A DNA stretch of 64,000 nucleotides from Acidiluteibacter ferrifornacis (GTDB lineage: Bacteria; Bacteroidota; Bacteroidia; Flavobacteriales_E; Vicingaceae). The position numbers and the translations under genes are program-made. Location: contig NZ_WWNE01000007.1 of the NCBI RefSeq assembly GCF_009909615.1, forward strand, positions 273,325-337,324. The letters run 5' to 3'. Under the pieces are notes generated by a model. That model had not been told where the DNA came from. It did no database searches and saw nothing but the letters and a program-made list of their open reading frames with translations. The first letter of the stretch is position 1. Each line of letters begins with the position of its first letter. Positions 15,326-23,026 of this stretch are shown piece after piece.

Positions 15326-17140
15326 TTATATCCTCGCCTGATACGTATACAAATCAAAGTAACGCCCTTCAGATTGAATCAACTCTTCGTGGTTTCCTCG
15401 CTCTACAATTCGTCCATCTTCAATGACTAATATTTGGTCTGCTTTTTTGATGGTGCTCAATCGGTGAGCAATCACGAAAGTGGTTCTTCCTTTCATCAGT
15501 TCATTCAAACTTTTCTGAATCAATGCTTCACTTTCATTGTCGAGATTAGAGGTCGCTTCATCTAAAATTATAATCTTAGGATCGGCCAAAATCGCTCTTG
15601 CAATCGCAATTCGCTGGCGCTGTCCACCTGAAAGCTTCACCCCTCTTTCCCCGATTAAGGTATCTAAACCTTCATCAAAACGATCGGTAAATTCATTCAC
15701 ATATGCTGAGTTTACAGCATTCTGTAATTGTTCTTCAGTAGCATTTGGTCGTGGGAATAATATATTTTCACGAATAGTTCCCTCAAACAAAAACTCATCT
15801 TGTAAAACAACGCCTAAATTTCTTCTATAATGGTTCAATTTCACTTTAGATAAATCTTTTCCATCGATGGTAATCATTCCTGACTTTGGATTTAAGAAAG
15901 TGGCAGACAATCCAGCAATAGTAGATTTTCCAGAACCAGAACTTCCCACTAAAGCGGTAACTGTTCCCGAAGCAGCTTCGAAACTTATATTATGAATCAC
16001 TTCTTTTCCTTTTTCGTAAGCAAATGAGACATCCTTGAATTCAATATTTCCAATCACATTGGGCAGTTCTTCTGTTCTATTTCCAGCATCTTCTTCGGCT
16101 TCCATATTCATCAACTCCTCTGTGCGGTCTAAGCCTGCCATGGCCTCGGTCAATTGACTCCCGATATTGCTCATCTGAACAATCGGTGCAATCATAAAAC
16201 CTAATAAAAGCGTAAAGGATAAGAAATCTCCAACGGTCAGGTCTCCAGTCATAATTTTATATCCGCCGATTCCCATTATTCCTGTAGAAGCTAATCCCAA
16301 TAGAAAAGTAGACGAACTGGTCATAGCGGCCGTGGCTGTTAAACTTCTTTTCACATTGTTGAATAACCGCTCTACTCCTTCTTCAAAGGTTTTATTTTCC
16401 TGTTCCTCTGCGTTGAATGCTTTAATGACTCGAACTCCTGCTAACGATTCTGTTAATCGTCCAGTCACTTCGGCGTTAATCACTCCACGTTTTCTAAAAA
16501 TCGGTCGAATGTATTTGAAAGCCTTTAACGCAACGACGCCAAATATGGCCACTGGCACCAATACAAAAAGGGTCATAGATGGACTAATTTTAATCAACAA
16601 CACCAATGATATTACTGCCGTAATCGTTCCTCCAACCATTTGAACCAGCCCAGTTCCAATTAAGTTTCGGACTCCCTCTACATCAGTCATAATCCGAGAA
16701 ACCAACACTCCTGACTTTGTATTATCAAAAAAACTAATCGGCAAGGAAAGTACTTTTTTCTGCACTTTTGCTCGCAATTCTGAAATCAAATACTGCGCCT
16801 GTACACTCAATATTTTGGTCAATAAAAAGGACGTGACTGCTTGAACCAAAATTGCAATTCCCACTATCAACAATAGACTATACAGCTGATCATAATCCTT
16901 ATTAGGGATTACATCATCCAACAGCGCTTTACTTTTCCAAGGCAACACCAAACTAGCCAATCGGCTCAAAACAATTAAAAATAATCCGATAAAAACCAAC
17001 TTCCTTCGTGGCCAAATTATCGTTTTAAAAGCTTGGGCCTTGGTTACCTTAGAATGCTTTGCAGGCTGCCCTCCTTCTGCCTTGGTATTAAACTTAATCT
17101 TTGGGGTCTTCTCCTGAAATCGGTTAAATTTTTTCATCAC
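15326..17140 (-). CDS. ABC exporter, MsbA/multidrug type (permease-ATPase fusion)
   Basis: This 604-residue protein has an N-terminal six-span transmembrane domain (about residues 45-345). The ATPase domain (about 365-600) has Walker A GSSGSGKST, signature LSGGQRQR, Walker B IIILDEAT and switch histidine in VIAHRLST. It is a half-transporter that should homodimerise and export lipids or drugs from the inner membrane. It is transcribed away from the arsenic operon. The exact substrate cannot be told. Confidence 0.93.
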   Translation of the reverse strand: MMKKFNRFQEKTPKIKFNTKAEGGQPAKHSKVTKAQAFKTIIWPRRKLVFIGLFLIVLSRLASLVLPWKSKALLDDVIPNKDYDQLYSLLLIVGIAILVQAVTSFLLTKILSVQAQYLISELRAKVQKKVLSLPISFFDNTKSGVLVSRIMTDVEGVRNLIGTGLVQMVGGTITAVISLVLLIKISPSMTLFVLVPVAIFGVVALKAFKYIRPIFRKRGVINAEVTGRLTESLAGVRVIKAFNAEEQENKTFEEGVERLFNNVKRSLTATAAMTSSSTFLLGLASTGIMGIGGYKIMTGDLTVGDFLSFTLLLGFMIAPIVQMSNIGSQLTEAMAGLDRTEELMNMEAEEDAGNRTEELPNVIGNIEFKDVSFAYEKGKEVIHNISFEAASGTVTALVGSSGSGKSTIAGLSATFLNPKSGMITIDGKDLSKVKLNHYRRNLGVVLQDEFLFEGTIRENILFPRPNATEEQLQNAVNSAYVNEFTDRFDEGLDTLIGERGVKLSGGQRQRIAIARAILADPKIIILDEATSNLDNESEALIQKSLNELMKGRTTFVIAHRLSTIKKADQILVIEDGRIVERGNHEELIQSEGRYFDLYTYQARI

Positions 17141-17216
17141 TAGTTTTAGAATGTTCGAAGTTAAGCAGGTTATTATTTTATTGAGAAATTAATCCAAATA
17201 AATAAAATTCATCGTA

Positions 17217-17228
17217 ATATTGCAATAT
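17217..17228. promoter_or_regulatory. Palindrome upstream of arsR, probable ArsR operator
   Basis: ATATTGCAATAT is a perfect 12-bp palindrome inside a longer TAATATT-rich symmetric stretch, 12 nt upstream of the arsR ATG. ArsR-family repressors bind such imperfect AT-rich dyads. Autoregulation is inferred. Confidence 0.5.
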
Positions 17229-17240
17229 AATATTATACCG

Positions 17241-17570
17241 ATGGGAATCACAAAGTCTACACTTTTTACGGAAGAACAAAACGCACTAGCTAAATTGGCG
17301 AAAGTCTTAGGACATCCAGCAAGAATAGCAATTATTGAGCACCTACTTGCGGCAAATGCTTGTATTAATAATGATTTAGTCCAAGAGTTAGGATTAGCAC
17401 AAGCTACAATAAGTCAACACTTAAAAGAGCTCAAGCAAATTGGAATTATTCAAGGAACCGTTGAAGGCGTTTCCATGAGTTATTGTATTAACCCTGAAAA
17501 ATGGGCTGAATTAAGTTCCCTTTTTAATCACTTGTTCAATCAATATCAACCTAAAAATAACTGTTGTTGA
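17241..17570 (+). CDS. arsR: ArsR-family metalloregulatory repressor
   Basis: About 109 residues from the ATG at 17241. A TTG seven codons upstream falls inside the operator palindrome and is rejected. The winged-helix domain is plain: LGHPARIAIIEHLL, QELGLAQATISQHLKELKQIG, IIQGTVEGVSMSYCIN. Cysteines occur in NACIN and as a terminal CC. It should repress the arsenic operon and leave DNA when arsenite binds thiols. Three ars genes follow on the same strand. Confidence 0.92.
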   Translation: MGITKSTLFTEEQNALAKLAKVLGHPARIAIIEHLLAANACINNDLVQELGLAQATISQHLKELKQIGIIQGTVEGVSMSYCINPEKWAELSSLFNHLFNQYQPKNNCC

Positions 17571-17641
17571 TACTAATTAATCTATAAATGAATAGAATAG
17601 TTATTTAATCATACAATTAATACGGTAAAAAAATAGAAATT

Positions 17642-18115
17642 ATGAAGATATCAGAAATTAAGAATCACTTATCGAATAGCAATCAAATTGCTTTTCAATT
17701 GCCAAACGGCGAAATAGTTCCTTCTCACTTTCATGTAACCGAGGTAGGAGTTGTCTCTAAACACTTCATAGATTGTGGTGGAACTGTTCGAAAAGAAGAA
17801 AAAGCCAACTTTCAATTGTGGGAAGCAGATGACTACGATCACCGCTTGCATCCTGAAAAATTGACCAACATTATCGAGCTTTCTGAAAAAGTGCTAGAAA
17901 TGGGAGATTTAGAAATTGAGGTAGAATACCAAGGAGACACTATCGGAAAATACGACCTAGACTTTGATGGTTCAAACTTTTTACTGCTCTCAAAAACTAC
18001 TGACTGCTTAGCGAAAGATAAATGTGGTATTCCGGAACAGAAGCCAAGAATCAAAATGAGCGCAATTGGTAATTCAACTGAAACATCTTGCACGCCAGGT
18101 GGTGGATGTTGCTAA
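17642..18115 (+). CDS. DUF6428 family protein of the arsenic operon
   Basis: This 157-residue soluble protein fits DUF6428, a family found between arsR and arsenate-reductase-like genes in Bacteroidota. Visible blocks are PSHFHVTEVG, FIDCGGTVR, ANFQLWEADDYDHRLHPEK. The C-terminus SCTPGGGCC is thiol-rich, suggesting arsenite or metal binding or delivery (inference). The biochemical role is unknown. Confidence 0.8.
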   Translation: MKISEIKNHLSNSNQIAFQLPNGEIVPSHFHVTEVGVVSKHFIDCGGTVRKEEKANFQLWEADDYDHRLHPEKLTNIIELSEKVLEMGDLEIEVEYQGDTIGKYDLDFDGSNFLLLSKTTDCLAKDKCGIPEQKPRIKMSAIGNSTETSCTPGGGCC

Positions 18116-18128
18116 ATACAAAAACTAA

Positions 18129-18770
18129 ATGATAACAACACAACCTATATTATTTTCTGATATAGAAGCTTCTTTTAGTGGATACAACCACCAAGAAATT
18201 TCAGAAGATAGAAAAGCAGTTTTACAACCACTGATCGACTTTATTCAAACGAAAGTAGAAAATAAGCAGCCAGTTAGAATCAATTTTATTTGCACCCACA
18301 ACTCGCGAAGAAGTCATCTGACGCAAGTGTGGGCGCAAACGATGGCGAAAAATTATAACATCCCGGATGTGGCATGCTATTCTAGCGGGACAGAAACCAC
18401 TGCCCTATTTCCAAAAGTGGCAGAAACATTAGAAAATACTGGCTTCAAAGTAAGCAGACTTTCCGATGGAGAAAACCCGATTTACAGTATAAAGTTTGCT
18501 GATAATGAATTACCGATTATCGCATTTTCGAAAAAGTTGGATAGCGAGTTTAATCCAAAAAATGGTTTCGCAGCTGTTATGACTTGTTCACAAGCTGATG
18601 GAGCTTGCCCTTTTGTTGTTGGTGCTGAAAAGCGAATTCCAATCACTTTTGAGGACCCCAAAATATTTGACAATACACCTCAACAGTCAGAAAAGTATTT
18701 AGAACGGAGTATGCAGATTGCCAACGAAATGAACTATGTATTTATGACAATAAACCAAAACTTAAAATGA
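18129..18770 (+). CDS. Low-molecular-weight phosphatase-type arsenate reductase-like protein
   Basis: This 213-residue protein has the phosphatase P-loop C-x5-R ([14 protein letters not shown], about residues 56-69). A later pair of cysteines in [11 protein letters not shown] is spaced like Cys82/Cys89 of thioredoxin-coupled ArsC. It likely reduces arsenate to arsenite for export by the next gene. Its end overlaps the Acr3 start by 4 nt (ATGA), so the two are translationally coupled. It is longer than classical ArsC (about 130 residues), with an N-terminal extension. Confidence 0.82.
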   Translation: MITTQPILFSDIEASFSGYNHQEISEDRKAVLQPLIDFIQTKVENKQPVRINFICTHNSRRSHLTQVWAQTMAKNYNIPDVACYSSGTETTALFPKVAETLENTGFKVSRLSDGENPIYSIKFADNELPIIAFSKKLDSEFNPKNGFAAVMTCSQADGACPFVVGAEKRIPITFEDPKIFDNTPQQSEKYLERSMQIANEMNYVFMTINQNLK

Positions 18771-19792
18771 AAAAGCTAAACTTTATTGACAAAAACCTAA
18801 CGTTGTGGATCTTTCTAGCGATGTTAATTGGGGTGGCAATTGGTTATTTTTATCCTAACTCTGCTGACTTTATCAACTCATTTAGTTCGGGCTCTACCAA
18901 CATTCCAATCGCTATTGGTTTGATTTTAATGATGTATCCACCGTTGGCAAAGGTCAATTATGCACTTTTGCCCAAAGTTTTCCAAAACGTAAAAGTTCTT
19001 TCTGTTTCCTTGCTGCTAAACTGGGTAATTGGACCCATTTTAATGTTTGCATTAGCCCTAATTTTCTTGCAAGATCACCCAGGCTATATGATTGGGCTAA
19101 TTTTAATTGGACTCGCAAGATGTATTGCTATGGTTTTGGTATGGAACGACTTGGCAGAAGGAAGTCCAGAATATGGAGCAGGGTTGGTCGCATTAAACAG
19201 TATTTTTCAAGTATTTGCATATTCATTTTACGCTTGGTTGTTCATCACAGTGCTTCCACCCTATTTCGGATTTGAAGGCGCTTTGGTTGACATTTCAATC
19301 CGCACCATTGCCGAAAGTGTAGCGATCTATTTAGGTCTACCATTTCTGATGGGACTTTTGAGTCGATTGATATTGGTGAAATTAAAAGGTGAAGAATGGT
19401 ATACTAACCGATTCATTCCATTTATTTCTCCATTGACTTTAATTGCGTTATTGTTCACCATTATCGTAATGTTTTCATTGAAAGGAGAATTGATCGTCCA
19501 AATTCCTTTTGATGTATTATTGATTGCTGTTCCACTGATGATTTACTTCATCATCATGTTCTTAATTGGATTTTTTGTCAGTAAAGCGACTGGAGCAACC
19601 TACGATAAAAATGCAGCCATTTCATTTACTGCAGCCGGCAATAATTTCGAATTGGCCATTGCAGTCGCCATAGCCGTTTTCGGACTTAACTCCGATCAAG
19701 CTTTTGTTGGTGTGATAGGACCTTTAGTAGAAGTTCCGGCGTTGATACTGCTGGTGAGAGTAGCGTTTTGGTTGAGGAAGAAATATTATTAG
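18767..19792 (+). CDS. acr3: Acr3-family arsenite efflux transporter
   Basis: This 341-residue inner-membrane protein has about ten spans. It has the Acr3 signature around the conserved cysteine ([18 protein letters not shown], about residues 114-131) and a second conserved block [16 protein letters not shown]. It exports arsenite, the product of the preceding reductase-like enzyme. No clear terminator follows. Confidence 0.95.
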   Translation: MKKLNFIDKNLTLWIFLAMLIGVAIGYFYPNSADFINSFSSGSTNIPIAIGLILMMYPPLAKVNYALLPKVFQNVKVLSVSLLLNWVIGPILMFALALIFLQDHPGYMIGLILIGLARCIAMVLVWNDLAEGSPEYGAGLVALNSIFQVFAYSFYAWLFITVLPPYFGFEGALVDISIRTIAESVAIYLGLPFLMGLLSRLILVKLKGEEWYTNRFIPFISPLTLIALLFTIIVMFSLKGELIVQIPFDVLLIAVPLMIYFIIMFLIGFFVSKATGATYDKNAAISFTAAGNNFELAIAVAIAVFGLNSDQAFVGVIGPLVEVPALILLVRVAFWLRKKYY

Positions 19793-19856
19793 TTTCTCCT
19801 CCATTCATTTACTGATAGATTGTATTTTTATACGCTAATCAAACTACAGCCATAGC

Positions 19857-20339
19857 ATGAATCAAGAAGATACACCAAGACAAGTAAATCCGATTCATTT
19901 AATTTTCGTCATTCTAGGATTTATCTGTTTGGGATACTTGGCTATTGAATACTTCAATTCTCCAAAAGAAGATTTAAATACTACTACACAAGCACCTGAC
20001 TCATCTGATTCTTTTGAAAACGATTCTATCTATGACAAAGCTGACCTGATGCCTGAATTTAAAGATGGTAAATTAAGTTTGTCCAAATATGTCGGATCTC
20101 ATGTAGTTTATCCTCCTGAAGCAATAGACAAAGACATTACAGGTCGAGTGTTTGTGACTTTCGTAGTTAACAAAAATGGAAAAGTTGGAAGTGTAGAATT
20201 ACTGAAAGGCGTACATCCTTTGCTAGATGAAGCTGCTTTAGAATGCGTTAGAAACTTACCTCGTTTTTATGCTGGCGAACAAAACGGAGAAAAAGTAAGG
20301 GTTCGAATAAACATCCCGATTAACTTTACGTTGAAGTAA
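19857..20339 (+). CDS. TonB-family energy-transducer-like protein
   Basis: This 160-residue protein has one N-terminal membrane span (LIFVILGFICLGYLAIEYF, about 14-32), a Ser/Asp/Pro-rich linker and a C-terminal TonB domain (about 80-160). That domain contains YPPEAIDKDITGRVFVTFVV and GVHPLLDEAALECVRNLPRF. It would couple inner-membrane energy to outer-membrane transporters. It has no exbB/exbD neighbours here. Independent transcription is likely. Confidence 0.88.
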   Translation: MNQEDTPRQVNPIHLIFVILGFICLGYLAIEYFNSPKEDLNTTTQAPDSSDSFENDSIYDKADLMPEFKDGKLSLSKYVGSHVVYPPEAIDKDITGRVFVTFVVNKNGKVGSVELLKGVHPLLDEAALECVRNLPRFYAGEQNGEKVRVRINIPINFTLK

Positions 20340-20408
20340 AAAGCATTAAAAAAGAATTCTTTTTCATATTGCTTCGAATAATATAAGCTAACCGGACTTC
20401 TACCGTAA

Positions 20409-20455
20409 AACCCTCCAAGGGTTAATACACGCAGACTACTAACCCTTGGAGGGTT
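20409..20455. repeat. REP-type hairpin on the 3' side of the transposase
   Basis: Perfect 16-bp arms (20409-20424 and 20440-20455) with core CCCTCCAAGG flank a 15-nt loop. The core is shared with the hairpin on the other side of the transposase. This is the layout of a REP element mobilised by a RAYT enzyme. Confidence 0.8.
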
Positions 20456-20463
20456 AGCAAAAC

Positions 20464-21093
20464 TTACTCGTCAATATCTAAAATATCGGAGATAGCATTC
20501 TCATCTACTAAACGCTGATTATGAACTTCTATAAAATTAGCCTTGTCACCAAACAATTCTACTACTTCATTCGTCCTTATTAATGTCTTTTTATTTGATT
20601 GTATAGTGTGATAAGATGAATGAGAATATTCCTGAAAATCACCAACGACTCCGTGACTTTCAGGGTTTAAATGAACATAAATAATTACTTGAGTTAGATA
20701 TCTGTTTGTCGCAATTTCTTTTCGCTTAAAATTTTGAGAAAAAAGGCTTCCATTTCTACTATAGCGTTTATTGATTGCCTGAGTATATGAATTGAAATAA
20801 TGACTAAATTGAAGACTTATAAGTTTGCTAACTAATTGTTTTGGAACATTATTAAACTTCAATTTTGCTCGTTCTATCTTCTCAGCAAAAAAGAAACTCA
20901 ATTCCTGATCAGACTTAATTTGTAAAACAAAATGAAAATGATTTGGGATAAGACAGTCAGCATACACATGAGCAATTGGAGAAATATACTTTTGGAATAG
21001 ACTCAAAAAGTATCTATAGTTTTCTTCATCCTTAAATAATAGCTCCTTATTATTGGTTCTGTTATAGATATGGTAGAACTTATCTGATTACAT
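20464..21093 (-). pseudogene. REP-associated tyrosine transposase (RAYT) with a nonsense codon at position 2
   Basis: The frame encodes a Y1/HUH transposase with metal-binding motif PNHFHFVLQ and the catalytic-tyrosine region QVIIYVHLNPE. Reading the frame upstream gives an ATG at 21093-21091 followed at once by TAA, then an intact family-like N-terminus (DKFYHIYNRTNN). A single C-to-T change in a CAA codon explains this. The only remaining in-frame start is a TTG at 21006, which would remove the N-terminal strand of the fold (a 180-residue product). I therefore call it a probable pseudogene. It is flanked by REP hairpins. Confidence 0.75.
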
Positions 21094-21106
21094 TGCTTTT
21101 GCTTTA

Positions 21107-21165
21107 ACAACCCTCCAAGGTTAAGTCCATCTAGAGCTCCAAGGTTTTGGAAACCTTGGAGCTCT
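21107..21165. repeat. REP-type hairpin on the 5' side of the transposase
   Basis: Perfect 15-bp arms (21133-21147 and 21151-21165) with a 3-nt loop contain CTCCAAGG. A further CCCTCCAAGG half-copy precedes them at 21111-21120. This pairs with the hairpin at 20409-20455 around the transposase. It also lies just after the kdsA stop codon and may act as its transcript end. Confidence 0.8.
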
Positions 21166-21169
21166 GGGT

Positions 21170-21982
21170 TTAACTAATCGCTTTTCTAATCTTGATTAGC
21201 TTCTCCAACATCGTTTCTAAATTATCTAAGTGCAACATATTTGCTCCATCAGATTTTGCTTCAGCGGGGTTATGGTGTGTTTCTAAAAACAATCCATCGG
21301 CACCAACTGCAATACCCGCTTTGGCAATGGTTGTAATCAACTCTGGCTTTCCTCCTGTTACTCCACTCGTTTGGTTCGGTTGCTGCAAACTGTGCGTAAT
21401 GTCTAAAATCACAGGCACATCGAATGCTTGCATAGTTGGAATTCCTCTAAAATCTACAATCATGTCTTGGTAGCCAAACATGGTACCTCGGTCAGTGATC
21501 CAAACTTTATCGTTTCCAGACTCTTTTACTTTATTGACTGCAAAAATCATCGATTCAGGTGCTAAAAACTGTCCTTTTTTGATATTGATTACTTTGCCTG
21601 TTTTGGCTGCAGCTACCAACAAATCCGTTTGACGACATAAAAAAGCAGGAATTTGTAATACATCTACATACTGAGCAGCGATTGCCGCTTCTTCAGCAGA
21701 ATGAATATCTGTAACCACAGGCACATCAAACTTTTGTCCTACTTTTTGTAGAATTTTCAACGCCTTCTCATCGCCAATTCCAGTAAAACTATCTAATCGA
21801 GATCGATTTGCCTTTCGGTAAGATCCTTTGAAAATAAATGGAATTTCTAATCGATTGGTAATCTCAAAAATCCGTTCGGCAATATTCAAGGCCATTTCTT
21901 CTCCTTCTATGGCGCAAGGTCCTGCCATTAAAAAGAAATTTCCACTCTTAGTATGTTTGATATTTTTTAAATGTTCGATCAT
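21170..21982 (-). CDS. kdsA: 3-deoxy-8-phosphooctulonate synthase (KdsA)
   Basis: About 270 residues. The enzyme condenses phosphoenolpyruvate with arabinose-5-phosphate in the KDO branch of lipopolysaccharide synthesis. Family blocks are MAGPCAIEG, KGSYRKANRSRLDSFTG, VVTDIHS, IPAFLCRQTDLL, KKGQFLAPESM and DITHSLQQPN. Cys23 in GPCAIE marks the metal-dependent class. The reading frame opens 15 codons earlier (22027). However, a TACTTTTG promoter element at 22003-22010 places the transcript start inside that extension, so the ATG at 21982 is chosen. Confidence 0.96.
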   Translation of the reverse strand: MIEHLKNIKHTKSGNFFLMAGPCAIEGEEMALNIAERIFEITNRLEIPFIFKGSYRKANRSRLDSFTGIGDEKALKILQKVGQKFDVPVVTDIHSAEEAAIAAQYVDVLQIPAFLCRQTDLLVAAAKTGKVINIKKGQFLAPESMIFAVNKVKESGNDKVWITDRGTMFGYQDMIVDFRGIPTMQAFDVPVILDITHSLQQPNQTSGVTGGKPELITTIAKAGIAVGADGLFLETHHNPAEAKSDGANMLHLDNLETMLEKLIKIRKAIS

Positions 21983-22002
21983 CGTTCTGCTATTTTGAGC
22001 AA

Positions 22003-22010
22003 CAAAAGTA
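22003..22010 (-). promoter_or_regulatory. -7 promoter element of kdsA
   Basis: The minus strand reads TACTTTTG, an exact TAnnTTTG match, 21 nt upstream of the chosen kdsA ATG. It rules out the longer kdsA start at 22027. Confidence 0.5.
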
Positions 22011-22070
22011 CACCTTTCGATTAACATTTTTTTAATCCTACTTTCATTGCCTAAAGCTTAAAAAATGGAG

Positions 22071-22078
22071 TAAATTTG
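22071..22078 (+). promoter_or_regulatory. -7 promoter element of the hydrolase gene, nearly leaderless
   Basis: TAAATTTG is followed 4 nt later by the ATG at 22083, and a TTG lies 21 nt upstream (22047-22049). Transcription should begin at or one base before the start codon. Confidence 0.55.
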
Positions 22079-22082
22079 CGGC

Positions 22083-22940
22083 ATGGCACCAAAAACTAAA
22101 CTCCCATTTATTATCAAAGTTCTACGTTTTTATTTCAATACGTTAGGCAAAATCACTCCTGCACTTTCCTCCAAGTTATTGATTAAACTGTTCTCCACAC
22201 CTCAAACAAAAAAGGTGAGACAAAGAGAGAAAGTAGTTTTAAAAGGTGCTTTGCATAAAAGGGTAACAATAGAAGGGCACGACATTCAAGTGCATGAATG
22301 GGGACAAGGAGAAAAGATCGCCTACCTTTTACATGGTTGGGAAGGAAATGGTGGAAGTATGGGTGCATTTGTTAGTCCACTTTCACAAATGGGCTATAAA
22401 GTCATTACGTTTGATGGTCCTGCGCATGGAAAAAGCAGTGGAAAAACGGCTAATATATTATTGTTCTCTCAAGTATTCAAAGGCATTGTCGATCAATATG
22501 GCCCTGCTGAAATCATCATTTCTCATTCTTTCGGAACAAGTGTAATGCTATATAGTGCTGTTAAACATGGCATTCAGCCTAAAGCTGCGGCTTTATTGAG
22601 CGGAAACGATAAAGTGGAAGATATTTTCCATGAGTTTGCACAATTAATGAATCTCGACCAAACACAAGAGAACAGATTGTTCGACACCATTAAATCGGAT
22701 TTCAATATAGACGCTAGAGAACTAATTATGAGTGAGTATGCTAAAAAATCAGGCATACAGAAAGCGCTTTTGATCCACGATAAAAATGATCGTATTATAC
22801 CATACAGCAACACTGAAGCATTGGCTAAAAATTGGCCGGCAGCGACAGTTTTACCTGTTGAAAACACAGGTCATTATAAGATGTTGTGGGCTCCAGCTGT
22901 TATCAACCCGACAATTGCATTTTTTAAAGCACTAGACTAA
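22083..22940 (+). CDS. Alpha/beta hydrolase
   Basis: This 285-residue protein has the alpha/beta hydrolase fold. The oxyanion region is LLHGWEGNGGS (about residues 81-91). The nucleophile elbow is ISHSFG (Ser in SHSFG, a GxSxG variant with Ser in the first place, about 141-146). An acid occurs in IHDKNDRIIP and the histidine in NTGHYKM. It has no signal peptide, so it is probably cytoplasmic. The substrate is not evident. It may be leaderless. Confidence 0.85.
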   Translation: MAPKTKLPFIIKVLRFYFNTLGKITPALSSKLLIKLFSTPQTKKVRQREKVVLKGALHKRVTIEGHDIQVHEWGQGEKIAYLLHGWEGNGGSMGAFVSPLSQMGYKVITFDGPAHGKSSGKTANILLFSQVFKGIVDQYGPAEIIISHSFGTSVMLYSAVKHGIQPKAAALLSGNDKVEDIFHEFAQLMNLDQTQENRLFDTIKSDFNIDARELIMSEYAKKSGIQKALLIHDKNDRIIPYSNTEALAKNWPAATVLPVENTGHYKMLWAPAVINPTIAFFKALD

Positions 22941-23026
22941 GGTTCAATTAACATCGATTAACGCTTCCTTTTGATTAAAATCAATAGTTTTACGATTCTT
23001 TTTTACCACCTAGAATTGTAACTATT

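Noticed and set aside
20349..20364. AAAAAGAATTCTTTTT palindrome after the TonB-like gene as a terminator
   Set aside because: It has no loop and no GC-rich stem, and would not form a stable RNA hairpin.
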